Below, piece after piece: positions 16,081-23,592 of a DNA stretch of 64,000 nucleotides (positions are counted from its first letter, which is position 1; each line of letters starts with the position of its first letter). Origin of the DNA: Timonella senegalensis JC301 (GTDB lineage: Bacteria > Actinomycetota > Actinomycetes > Actinomycetales > Cellulomonadaceae); the NCBI RefSeq assembly GCF_000312125.1, contig NZ_HE978641.1, forward strand, positions 611,958 through 675,957, in the 5' to 3' direction. Under the pieces are notes generated by a model. It saw only the letters and a list, made by a program, of their open reading frames with translations. It searched no databases and was not told the origin of the DNA. The position numbers and the translations under genes are program-made.

Positions 16081-18153
16081 ATGTCCCAAGGAAAGAACTC
16101 GCAAAGTGACAGACCAGTCGGACACAACGACTCAGACGCCACGAAAGATAGCTCGTCCCCTCACACTGGGGACGCAGTTGACCCGCAATCATCCGTAGAC
16201 CCGGTACACCCCGAGCCTCTTGTCGAGCCCGCGTCCAGCGCCAATCGGCCCTCTCCTAGCGCCGCTCCTATCAGCCCCAGCTCTACGCAGGGCTACGCAA
16301 CTACGCCCGACGAGGGTGCCCCGGATCGGGCAACAGCACCCGCCACCACCCTCGTAGCGGAGGTTGACGAGCAGACGCACGCCGAATCGTCGGTAATCAG
16401 TGGCGGCGCCGCAGCGCCGGCAACCACGAACGGGACTGGGGCCAATGGCCCCGGCACGGGCGACACTGCGCCCACCGAGAAGTCCTTTGGCCGCTCCGTA
16501 GCGCCGCTCGTGTTCTGGCCTTCGGCGGCGATCGTGGCGATCTTCGCCGCGTTCGCAATCATCGCGCCTGACACTGCCGAAGCGCTCTTCAACTCGCTGC
16601 AGAAGACGGTCATCAACTCGTTCAGCTGGTACTACGTGCTGATCGCAGCAGGCTTTGTGGTGTTTGCGCTCTACGTGGGATTCTCCAAGTTCGGTGACAT
16701 CAAGCTGGGCAAGGACGACGACGAACCCGAGTTCTCGAACCTTTCATGGTTGTCGCTGCTGTTCGCGGCCGGTATGGGCATCGGTTTGGTGTTCTATGGC
16801 TTGTCCGAGCCGCTAAGCCACCTCGCCAACCCTAAGCCTGGCACCACTGGCACCCCCGAGGCTCTAGCCAGCGCAGCAATGCGCCAGACCTACCTGCACT
16901 GGGGCGTCCACGCTTGGGCAATCTACGTGGTGGTCGGCCTCGCCCTGGCATACGCAATCCACCGCCGCGGACGGCCAATCTCCGTGCGCTGGGCACTTGA
17001 ACCACTGTTCGGCGACCGCGTGAAGGGCCGCCTCGGTGACGTCATTGACGTGACCGCGCTGGTGGGAACCATCTTCGGTGTCGCAACCTCGCTGGGACTT
17101 GGCGTCATGCAGATCTCGTCGGGACTCGATTCGATCGACCTCGCCACCCCAAGCACCGGCCTGCAGGTCATCCTGATCGTGGTCATCACCTGCTTCGTGA
17201 TCTACTCCGTGGTGTCCGGCGTGACCAAGGGCATGAAGATCCTCTCGAACATCAACTTGATCCTCGCCGCTGCCGTGCTGGTGTTCATTCTGGTTGCCGG
17301 GCCATCCGTCTTCCTGCTGCGCGAGTTCGTGCAGTCCATCGGCTCCTACCTGCAGAACTTCATCGGCATGAGCTTCTCCGTGTCCGCTTTCCAAGGTGAG
17401 GAAGGCGAACTCTGGCAGGCCAGCTGGACCACGTTCTACTGGGGCTGGTGGATGTCCTGGGCACCGTTCGTGGGTGTGTTCATCGCCCGAATCTCGCGCG
17501 GTCGCACCGTCCGCCAGTTCGTGACCGGCGTGCTGCTCGTTCCCACCCTGCTCACGTTCCTGTGGTTCTCCGTAATCGGCGGAACCGGCATCTACATGCA
17601 ACTCAACGGCAAGGCAGACCTGATCGGACCGGACGGATCCGTGGACATCGAGGGATCGCTCTTTGCCATGCTCGACCACATCCCAGGCGGTGGCGTGCTG
17701 ACCGTTGGCTTCCTGATCCTCATCGCGGTCTTCTTCATCACCTCGGCGGACTCCGGCTCGCTCGTGATGGCCATGATCGCTTCGGGTGGCCAAGTGGAGC
17801 CAAAGCGCTGGCTGCGAGTGTCGTTCGCCGTACTGTCCTCGCTGCTCGCAATCGCGCTGCTTCTGGGCGGTGGCCTGAACGCCATCAAGACGGCCGCGAT
17901 CCTCATCGCACTGCCGTTCTCCGTGGTCATGCTGCTCATGTGCTGGTCCACGATAACGGCCTTTGGCCGCGAAACCCGCGCCTACGAACGCGCCCAACGC
18001 GCCGCATTCCGCGACCACATCGGCGAGTACTACGGCCTTGAAGTAGAACATCCACGCCGCAAGCCGCACGCGCCACGCATCCGGTTGCCGCACTTCCGGA
18101 AGCCTGGTGGCAAGGGACCGACGCAGGGCACCCAGAAGGTCCAGAAGAAGTAG
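16081..18153 (+). CDS. BCCT family betaine/choline/carnitine transporter with long N-terminal extension
   Basis: About 690 residues. The first 145 or so are polar, rich in Ser, Pro, Ala and Thr; twelve predicted membrane helices follow. AAGMGIGLVFYGLSEPL and TTFYWGWWMSWAPFVGVFIA with RISRGRTVRQF are the BCCT signatures around helices 3 and 8. BCCT carriers import compatible solutes with Na+ or H+. The C-terminus is Lys/Arg-rich, as in osmosensing BetP-type proteins, where terminal domains sense stress. ATG 16081 is chosen; a TTG at 16063 is possible and neither has a strong ribosome-binding site. A 27/29-base near-copy of its last codons lies at 20348-20376. Confidence 0.92.
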   Translation: MSQGKNSQSDRPVGHNDSDATKDSSSPHTGDAVDPQSSVDPVHPEPLVEPASSANRPSPSAAPISPSSTQGYATTPDEGAPDRATAPATTLVAEVDEQTHAESSVISGGAAAPATTNGTGANGPGTGDTAPTEKSFGRSVAPLVFWPSAAIVAIFAAFAIIAPDTAEALFNSLQKTVINSFSWYYVLIAAGFVVFALYVGFSKFGDIKLGKDDDEPEFSNLSWLSLLFAAGMGIGLVFYGLSEPLSHLANPKPGTTGTPEALASAAMRQTYLHWGVHAWAIYVVVGLALAYAIHRRGRPISVRWALEPLFGDRVKGRLGDVIDVTALVGTIFGVATSLGLGVMQISSGLDSIDLATPSTGLQVILIVVITCFVIYSVVSGVTKGMKILSNINLILAAAVLVFILVAGPSVFLLREFVQSIGSYLQNFIGMSFSVSAFQGEEGELWQASWTTFYWGWWMSWAPFVGVFIARISRGRTVRQFVTGVLLVPTLLTFLWFSVIGGTGIYMQLNGKADLIGPDGSVDIEGSLFAMLDHIPGGGVLTVGFLILIAVFFITSADSGSLVMAMIASGGQVEPKRWLRVSFAVLSSLLAIALLLGGGLNAIKTAAILIALPFSVVMLLMCWSTITAFGRETRAYERAQRAAFRDHIGEYYGLEVEHPRRKPHAPRIRLPHFRKPGGKGPTQGTQKVQKK

Positions 18154-18194
18154 TGGAGCGAGCCCGCTAGGGCTACGACCCTCTAACAACAAGT

Positions 18195-18258
18195 GAACCC
18201 GCCATTTTTGTTCAATTTCCGCCACGTGCCGGCTGAAATTGAACAAAAATGGCGGGTT
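18195..18258 (+). terminator. Strong rho-independent terminator of the BCCT gene
   Basis: Perfect 25-base arms (18195-18219 and 18234-18258) with a 14-base loop, followed by GTTTTTGCG. Confidence 0.9.
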
Positions 18259-18313
18259 CGTTTTTGCGTTGCTGGATCAAGTGAGCTGGAGGCACCCTGT
18301 GGGTGCCACAACC

Positions 18314-18331
18314 TGATTCACGACGATCATG
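18314..18331 (+). repeat. Copy of the dispersed TCGACGAT motif
   Basis: TGATTCACGACGATCATG, followed by CCCACC and three copies of an 18-base CCACCTCC(C/T)AGCCCCGCA-like unit (18333-18385). It precedes the tandem GAGAG hairpins by about 65 bases, as the copy at 22385 does. Confidence 0.6.
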
Positions 18332-18395
18332 CCCACCTCCCAGCCCCGCACCACCTCCTAGCCCCGCACCACCTCCCAGCCCCTCCCGTCTTGAA

Positions 18396-18451
18396 CGAGA
18401 GCATTCCTGAGCCCACTCTCGACGGGGAGAGTATGCCTGAGCCCACTCTCG
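18396..18451. repeat. Tandem pair of GAGAG...CTCTC hairpin repeats (REP-like)
   Basis: Two 26-base units: 18396-18421 (CGAGAGCATTCCTGAGCCC then ACTCTCG) and 18426-18451 (GGAGAGTATGCCTGAGCCC then ACTCTCG), separated by ACGG. Each forms a hairpin with a 12-base loop. Near-identical units occur at 20395-20420 and 22458-22513. Confidence 0.85.
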
Positions 18452-18489
18452 TTACAGGGGTGGGGTGGGTGGCTCGCCTGGAAACTAAA

Positions 18490-18536
18490 ACGTCTCTGCG
18501 CCCCACCCGCAACATGCGAGTGGGGCGCAGAGACGT
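18490..18536 (-). terminator. Terminator of the choice-of-anchor-A gene
   Basis: ACGTCTCTGCGCCCCAC pairs perfectly with GTGGGGCGCAGAGACGT, with CGC/GCG inside. On the minus strand TTTTAGTTTCC follows the stem. Confidence 0.88.
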
Positions 18537-18543
18537 AAATTAG

Positions 18544-20100
18544 TCAGCTGCGGCGTGCGCGTACGCGAACGAGTGCTCCACCTGCCGCGATGAGTGCAGC
18601 AGAAGCACCGATCCAGAGCGCTGGGTTAACGCCGGTCTGCGCAAGAGATTCCTCCTCTTGCTCACCGCTTTCCGGGTTGGTTTCGCCCTCAGGCTCCGTC
18701 GGGTCAACAGTCGGCTCCGTCGGGTCAACAGTCGGCTCCGTCGGGTCAACAGTCGGCTCCGTCGGGTCAACAGTCGGCTCCGTCGGGTCAACAGTCGGCT
18801 CTGTCGGGTCAACAGTCGGCTCCGTCGGGTCAACAGTCGGCTCCGTCGGGTCAACAGTCGGCTCCGTCGGGTCAACAGTCGGCTCCGTCGGGTCAACAGT
18901 CGGCTCCGTCGGGTCAACAGTCGGCTCCGTCGGGCCAACAGTCGGCTCCTTAGAGGTGCTTGGAACCTTGCCAAAGAAGCTGTAGTAGTGGATCTCACCG
19001 CCAGCGGTACTGAGGTCGTTGGCAATGATTTGGCCCTCAATTGGACTGTTAGCGTTCAAAACCAAGTGACCACGAGGTGCAAGAATAGAACCAGAGATCT
19101 TGTCACCGACAATTGTGCCGGTAGCATCGTCAGCCATTGTCACGTTGTACACCACGTAAGGTGCAACAGTGTTTGGGTTGGCGTTGTTGGTATTGTTCGC
19201 GGCAGCGAACCTTGGCAGACGGACAGTCTCGCCGTCCTTAACCTCTACGTTGATTACGAGCACTGTGTCTGCGGATGGCTGCGCTTCCGGCAGTATAATC
19301 TCGAAGTTGGCATCCACCTCGTCAAAGTTGAGCACGTTGGTCTTGCCACTCACAAGAGCGAGGTTGCGTGCACCTCCGTGACTTCCTGCTGTGAGAGCCA
19401 CTTCCACAGCTAGAGCTTCTGGGTCATCAGCCGACCCGCCAAACTCTGCCAAGAGAGTCGCCGCTAGGTCGGTGCTGATCTGTTGAGCTGCAGCAAGGTC
19501 CTTTGCAAAATAACGGGCCGCCGGACTCTTAAGCAGGAGCGAATCCTTTGACTGCTCAATGGCTTCAGGAATATGCAGTGCAGGTTCAGTTCCGGAAGTC
19601 GTGCCAGCAGCACTCAGCCAGATTCCACCGTTGCCGCGATCGCCCACAGCCAGGTTCTCCAGGGTGGCGAATTTGGCCAACCCTGCCTGGTCGTCCCTGA
19701 TCATTCCTCGGGAACTCAGCTCCGAGACTCCTGCAGATCCTTCCACGTTGAACTGTCCGCCAATGAACAGTCGAGTTGGGTCACCATCAATGACGGGCAA
19801 TGCATAGTCATTAGGGGTAAGTCCCGAGTCGTGGATAACTGGATAACCCCTCAAGAAGGTCAAGTTGCCAAGGGTTGCCGCTGCGCCCTCGATTTCGGCG
19901 TTACCAAGGTTCAGGTCGCCGTACGAAAGGACCGCGAAATCACCAGCGAGTGTTTGTACCGGGTTGAGCATCTCCACCGCCGGAGTAGCCGCAGTTGCTA
20001 CCGAGGGGAATGCTAATGCTGAACCAATCAATGCCGCAGAAGCGATTGCTGCCGCAACCTTCACTCCTTGCGAGTCGACTTGGCGGGGGGACCGAGCCAT
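18544..20100 (-). CDS. Choice-of-anchor-A surface protein with TEPTVDP repeat stalk and LAXTG sorting signal
   Basis: A 518-residue exported protein. A basic N-terminus and hydrophobic stretch end in a likely cleavage after SVATA (near residue 37). Residues 40-370 form one collagen-binding-like or adhesive domain of the choice-of-anchor-A type (LNFDEVDANFEIILPEA; GSILAPRGHLVLNANSPIEG). Twelve 7-residue units, TEPTVDP with the first reading KEPTVGP, then form a Pro/Glu/Thr stalk. LAQTG, a hydrophobic span and RVRARRS close the protein. LAXTG suggests class E sortase anchoring; no such sortase is in the window. AGAAGGAGAATC precedes the ATG. A function in adhesion or as a surface matrix component is inferred. 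Confidence 0.9.
   Translation of the reverse strand: MARSPRQVDSQGVKVAAAIASAALIGSALAFPSVATAATPAVEMLNPVQTLAGDFAVLSYGDLNLGNAEIEGAAATLGNLTFLRGYPVIHDSGLTPNDYALPVIDGDPTRLFIGGQFNVEGSAGVSELSSRGMIRDDQAGLAKFATLENLAVGDRGNGGIWLSAAGTTSGTEPALHIPEAIEQSKDSLLLKSPAARYFAKDLAAAQQISTDLAATLLAEFGGSADDPEALAVEVALTAGSHGGARNLALVSGKTNVLNFDEVDANFEIILPEAQPSADTVLVINVEVKDGETVRLPRFAAANNTNNANPNTVAPYVVYNVTMADDATGTIVGDKISGSILAPRGHLVLNANSPIEGQIIANDLSTAGGEIHYYSFFGKVPSTSKEPTVGPTEPTVDPTEPTVDPTEPTVDPTEPTVDPTEPTVDPTEPTVDPTEPTVDPTEPTVDPTEPTVDPTEPTVDPTEPTVDPTEPEGETNPESGEQEEESLAQTGVNPALWIGASAALIAAGGALVRVRARRS
18692..18949. repeat. 21-bp tandem repeat, 12 units
   Basis: Unit GGCTCCGTCGGGTCAACAGT plus C on the plus strand. Eleven units carry GGGTCAACA and the most N-terminal coding unit carries GGGCCAACA. 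One further unit has CTCTGTC instead of CTCCGTC. Near-perfect identity indicates recent slippage and probable length variation between strains. The tract leaves several frames open and creates artefactual Arg-rich ORFs on the other frames. Confidence 0.95.
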
Positions 20101-20240
20101 GATTCTCCTTCTAAGTAGATGTCAACGTAGAGTTTGGCGCTTTGGGGTATGGATCCGCGCGTTACGATGCACACCCAAGAAACCAAACAACACAATCTTT
20201 CCACTTGGTAAGCACAAAACGGTAAGACCCTAGTCACTTA

Positions 20241-20376
20241 GTGAGGCACATCGCATTTGGTGAACTATGGGTACACGCATCATGGAATGAGCGCTCCGAA
20301 CACCGCTTCCGTGAGGTTCTCCAAACCTTGGGGGAAGGTACAGGCGTAGGGCACACAGAAGGCCCAGAAGAAGTAG
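20241..20376 (+). pseudogene. Remnant of a BCCT transporter gene 3' end
   Basis: 20348-20376 matches the final 29 bases of the BCCT gene (18125-18153) at 27 positions, including the same in-frame TAG (CCAGAAGAAGTAG). Upstream, translated pieces such as RHIAFGELWVH loosely resemble RDHIGEYYGLEVEH near the BCCT C-terminus but with indels. I read this as the decayed end of a second copy, left by duplication or deletion around the surface-protein gene. Confidence 0.5.
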
Positions 20377-20394
20377 TACCGAGCCCACAATGCA

Positions 20395-20420
20395 CGAGAG
20401 TATGCCTGAGCCCACTCTCG
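20395..20420. repeat. Single GAGAG...CTCTC hairpin repeat abutting the glycerate kinase stop codon
   Basis: CGAGAGTATGCCTGAGCCC then ACTCTCG; its last base is adjacent to the TAA (TTA at 20421-20423) of the glycerate kinase gene. It could serve as that gene's transcript end. Confidence 0.85.
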
Positions 20421-21581
20421 TTACTGGGTGAGGGTGGTTGCCACAGCGCTGGCGAGGGTGGTTGCCACAGCTTCGGTCAGGTTCTCCGCGGCGCGCTCCA
20501 GGGCCTGGGCGAGCGGCATGCCCGAGGGCGTGATGCAGACAACTTGATCGAGACCCACAGCCCCGCCCTCCTTGGGCCCCAACTCCACTCGGCCGCCGAA
20601 CGCACACACTCGAACAGCGGGGACCTGCACCTTCGCCAGCTGCGCTACTCCGTGAGGAGTTTTTCCGCCCAGCGTCTGCGAGTCGATCGACCCTTCCCCA
20701 GTAAGCACCAGATCCGCACCGGCGAGCGCCGCCGCAAGCCCAACTTCTTCGGCCACAATCTCCACTCCAGCGCGACGCACAGCGCCCAGCGCAAAGAAGG
20801 CAGCACCCAGCCCTCCCGCTGCCCCGGCGCCCGGAATGTCTCGGACTCTCACATGCGCGCCGGCCTCAAGCACGTCCGCCCAATGTCCCATCGCGGCTTC
20901 CAAGACCTCGACAACCACGGGGCTCGCACCCTTCTGTGGACCAAACACTCTGCTCGCTCCTTCTGGGCCGAGGAGTACGTTGGTCACGTCGCAGGCGAGC
21001 TCCATCTCCACAGAACCTAACCGAGAGTCAAGCCCACCCAACTCCACCCCCACCACGCGGGAAAGGTGTTCGGGAGTGGGGGCACGATCGTCGAAAATCA
21101 GTTGGTTTGTGGGGTCCGGATCAAACGCGAGGCGCGCGCCGAGGCCGGCCAACAGACCCGCGCCGCCGTCATTCGTAGCAGTTCCGCCGAGCCCAATGAG
21201 CAGGCGCGTAGCGCCGTGGTCGAGGGCGGCGAGGACCAGGTCGGCCACGCCCACGGTGGTCGCGCGCAGCGGCAACCGATCCTCAGGAGCGAGCTGCGCG
21301 AGCCCCACAGCGGTCGCCACCTCGATGATCGCGAGGCCTCTCACCAGCGCAAACTCTGCCTGAGAGGGTCGCCCGAGGGCATCACGGACGGGCACGCGGA
21401 CCATCCGCCCGCCCTGTGCGCGGGCGATTGTGGCGGCGGTGCCCTCGCCGCCGTCGGCCATGGGGACGAGCGCGATCTCGGCGTCGGGCAGCACGCGGCG
21501 AACCCCGGCGGCCATGGCATGTGCGGCCTGCTCGGCGGTGAGCGACTCCTTGAACGAGTCGGGCGCGATAACGATCTTCAC
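20421..21581 (-). CDS. Glycerate kinase (GarK/GlxK family)
   Basis: A 386-residue cytosolic enzyme that phosphorylates glycerate with ATP to 2- or 3-phosphoglycerate, feeding glycolysis. The N-terminus KIVIAPDSFKESLTAEQAA and MADGGEGT near residue 60 are diagnostic; GLGGTATNDGGAGLLAGLGA and VLTGEGSIDSQT are the other conserved blocks. The GTG at 21581 is chosen because AGGAGG sits nine bases upstream and the conserved sequence starts there; the frame extends 23 codons further with a repetitive Lys/Gly sequence. Two tandem palindromes (21651-21706) lie in its promoter region, shared with the divergent RibD-C gene. Confidence 0.95.
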   Translation of the reverse strand: MKIVIAPDSFKESLTAEQAAHAMAAGVRRVLPDAEIALVPMADGGEGTAATIARAQGGRMVRVPVRDALGRPSQAEFALVRGLAIIEVATAVGLAQLAPEDRLPLRATTVGVADLVLAALDHGATRLLIGLGGTATNDGGAGLLAGLGARLAFDPDPTNQLIFDDRAPTPEHLSRVVGVELGGLDSRLGSVEMELACDVTNVLLGPEGASRVFGPQKGASPVVVEVLEAAMGHWADVLEAGAHVRVRDIPGAGAAGGLGAAFFALGAVRRAGVEIVAEEVGLAAALAGADLVLTGEGSIDSQTLGGKTPHGVAQLAKVQVPAVRVCAFGGRVELGPKEGGAVGLDQVVCITPSGMPLAQALERAAENLTEAVATTLASAVATTLTQ

Positions 21582-21650
21582 TCTGCGTGGCCTCCTGTCT
21601 GGTGTGCCCGCGATCTTGCCCCTCTTGCCAATCTTGCCCCTATTGCCCAT

Positions 21651-21706
21651 CGAACGGATGGATATTCATCCGTTGGGTGCCGAACGGATTGATAATCATC
21701 CGTTCG
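21651..21706. promoter_or_regulatory. Two tandem palindromic operator-like sites, 30 bp apart
   Basis: CGAACGGATGGATATTCATC-CGTT (from 21651) and CGAACGGATTGATAATCATC-CGTT (from 21681). Arms AACGGAT/ATCCGTT are perfect in both, and the two cores differ at only a few bases. Centre-to-centre spacing is 30 bp, about three helical turns, so a regulator could bind both on one face. They sit between the divergent glycerate kinase and RibD-C genes. Confidence 0.75.
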
Positions 21707-21769
21707 ATGCAGGTGGGGGTGGATACCCCAAACCCAGCGCCTTCCCCCACACCGCCCTAGGCTTAAAGC

Positions 21770-22315
21770 ATGGACGTCATCTACTTCACCGCAAGCACCG
21801 TGAACGGCTACCTCGCGGATCTGGACAACTCGCTCGAATGGCTCTTCGAGGTGGACGCCACCGAAATCCCGGACCACTCCGAGTTCATCAGCACCGTGGG
21901 CGCGATGGCCATGGGCGCCACCACCTACCAGTGGCTCCTGGACAATCAGCAGCTCCTGGAAAATCCGCAAATGTGGATCGATACGTATGGTGACATGCCC
22001 GTTTACGTGTTCACGCACCGCGAGTTCGCCGCGCCCGAGGGCTGCAACTTCCACTTCATTTCAGGCGATCCCGCCGACCACATGCCCACGTTTGAAAAAG
22101 CCGCAGCAGGCAAGAAACTCTGGGTCATGGGCGGCGGCGAGTTGGTGGGCCAGTTCACGGACGCAGGCCTCCTCACCGAGATCGTCCTCTCCATCGCGCC
22201 CGCGACCCTCGCCGCCGGCGCTCCCCTCCTGCCGCGCACCCTGCGCCAGGAACTCACCCTGCAATCGGTCAAGCAGTACGGCCCGTTTGCCGAGCTCACG
22301 TACCGCGTCGGCTGA
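21770..22315 (+). CDS. RibD C-terminal domain / dihydrofolate-reductase-like protein
   Basis: A 181-residue protein beginning MDVIYFTASTVNGYLADLDN, with GAMAMGATTYQWLL, PVYVFTHREF, LWVMGGGELVGQFTDAGLLT and PAGAPLLP-like segments, the order seen in stand-alone RibD_C (YwjB/YyaP-like) reductases. These share the DHFR fold and bind NADPH; their substrates are mostly unknown. No clear Shine-Dalgarno precedes the ATG, so a leaderless or weakly translated mRNA is possible. A perfect terminator follows at 22337-22372. Confidence 0.9.
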   Translation: MDVIYFTASTVNGYLADLDNSLEWLFEVDATEIPDHSEFISTVGAMAMGATTYQWLLDNQQLLENPQMWIDTYGDMPVYVFTHREFAAPEGCNFHFISGDPADHMPTFEKAAAGKKLWVMGGGELVGQFTDAGLLTEIVLSIAPATLAAGAPLLPRTLRQELTLQSVKQYGPFAELTYRVG

Positions 22316-22336
22316 CGCCACCTGCTCCGCTAACGC

Positions 22337-22372
22337 AGCGAGCTCCCAGTTCTGTTGAACTGGGAGCTCGCT
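22337..22372 (+). terminator. Terminator of the RibD-C gene
   Basis: AGCGAGCTCCCAGTTC and GAACTGGGAGCTCGCT pair perfectly around TGTT, followed by CGTGTTTG. Confidence 0.88.
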
Positions 22373-22384
22373 CGTGTTTGTCAC

Positions 22385-22403
22385 TGATTTTCGACGATCG
22401 TGG
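22385..22403 (+). repeat. Copy of the dispersed TCGACGAT motif
   Basis: TGATTTTCGACGATCGTGG followed by TCACCCACC; it precedes the tandem GAGAG hairpins by about 55 bases, matching the arrangement at 18314. Confidence 0.65.
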
Positions 22404-22457
22404 TCACCCACCAGCACCAACCCACAACCGCGGCACCCCGCCGCACCCCCGTTTCAT

Positions 22458-22513
22458 CGAGAGTATTCCTGAGCCCACTCTCGACAGGGAGAGCATGCCT
22501 GAGCCCACTCTCG
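22458..22513. repeat. Second tandem pair of GAGAG...CTCTC hairpin repeats
   Basis: Units at 22458-22483 (CGAGAGTATTCCTGAGCCC then ACTCTCG) and 22488-22513 (GGAGAGCATGCCTGAGCCC then ACTCTCG), separated by ACAG. The whole pair matches 18396-18451 except for a few bases, and both pairs continue as GTT(T)AC(A/G)(G)GG. It lies just beyond the stop of the DsbA-like gene. Confidence 0.88.
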
Positions 22514-22547
22514 TTTACGTGGGGTGGCAGGGCGGATCAGGCGGAGG

Positions 22548-23447
22548 TCAGTCGGTGACCTTGTCCAACTCGCCCTGGATAACCTGCTGGAACACCTCGT
22601 ATGGCTGGGCGCCCTGGACAACCTGGCCGTTGACCAGGAAGGTCGGGGTGGACTGGACGCCGATCTGGTTGGCTTCCTGGTAGTCGCGGGCCACGCGCTG
22701 CTGCAGTTCCTCGCTGTCGAGGTCAGCCTTGAACTTGTCCAGGTCCGCAACGCCAACCTTCTGCGCCACGTCAGCCAAAACGTCGCGGGTCAGTTCAGCG
22801 TGTCCGGACTCGGGCGCCTGAGCGTAGAGTGCCTCGTTGTACTCCCAGAACAGTCCCTGCTCGCCGGCCGCGCGGGCCGCCATGGCTCCGTCTACGGACT
22901 GCTCACCAAAGATGGGGAAGTCACGCCATTCAAAGCGCACCAAGCCCTTGTCAATGAAGTCAGTCTTGATGGAGCCCATGGTGTCGCGGGAGAAGACTGC
23001 GCAGTACGGGCACTTGTAGTCGGAGTACTCGATGATGACTACTGGAGCGTCAACGGAGCCGAGCGCAGCCTTGTCATCAGCTTCGAGCCTCTTCAACCCA
23101 GCAAGCGCCTGGGCAACTTCCTCGGCGCTTGGAGCCTCGGTCGCGCTACCGTCGCCCGAGTCCTCGCCAGCACCCGCGTTCGGGTCTTCGGTCTGCGGCG
23201 CAGATGGGTCGGCCGATTCGGTCTGCGTCTGCTCGCCGGCACCGTCTTTACTGACATTCGGCGCCGCGGTTACCATGAGCGCCACCAGGGCTCCGATCAG
23301 CACAATCGCCGCGATGATCGCGATCGCTACAAAGTTTGTTTTGCGCGGAGGCTTTGGGCCTCTGCTCGAACCTTCGGTCCAGATGACCTGGTTTGCTGCG
23401 GCCTGAGCATCGGTGCTCGGTGGCTGAGGAGTGTAGTTGTCGCTCAC
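22548..23447 (-). CDS. Membrane-anchored DsbA-family thioredoxin-fold protein
   Basis: A 299-residue protein with a short cytoplasmic N-terminus, one membrane anchor at about residues 39-61, an acidic Pro/Ser/Asp linker, and an extracytoplasmic DsbA/FrnE-like domain with YSDYKCPYCAVFSRD (C146, C149) and the cis-proline in GVQSTPTFLVNG. Actinobacterial homologues make disulfide bonds in exported proteins, and pilus proteins in this group depend on such enzymes, so a link to the pilins in this window is plausible but not shown. GTG 23447 has AAGGA six bases upstream; an ATG at 23471 is an alternative. Confidence 0.9.
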   Translation of the reverse strand: MSDNYTPQPPSTDAQAAANQVIWTEGSSRGPKPPRKTNFVAIAIIAAIVLIGALVALMVTAAPNVSKDGAGEQTQTESADPSAPQTEDPNAGAGEDSGDGSATEAPSAEEVAQALAGLKRLEADDKAALGSVDAPVVIIEYSDYKCPYCAVFSRDTMGSIKTDFIDKGLVRFEWRDFPIFGEQSVDGAMAARAAGEQGLFWEYNEALYAQAPESGHAELTRDVLADVAQKVGVADLDKFKADLDSEELQQRVARDYQEANQIGVQSTPTFLVNGQVVQGAQPYEVFQQVIQGELDKVTD

Positions 23448-23592
23448 GATCAGTCCTTTATTCGGTTCCATCCATCCTAGGCGAGGTTTCTGCGGCCAAA
23501 ATCCAAGACTCCATTGCGGCTCCCCGCCTAGCGTGGCAGGATTCCGGCAGATTCACCTCAAGCCCACCTGCCTTCCGCATCTTGGAGTCCGC

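Noticed and set aside
18692-18949. Possible CRISPR array
   Set aside because: Units are directly adjacent without spacers and encode an in-frame heptapeptide.
18540-19413. Long open frames rich in Arg or Gly-Ser on the other frames of the surface-protein gene
   Set aside because: They are created by the 21-bp repeat, which leaves several frames open; none has a ribosome-binding site or protein-like sequence outside the repeat.
18396-22513. GAGAG repeats as a CRISPR or insertion sequence end
   Set aside because: Only two copies are adjacent, spacers are 4 bp, and no transposase or cas gene is nearby.
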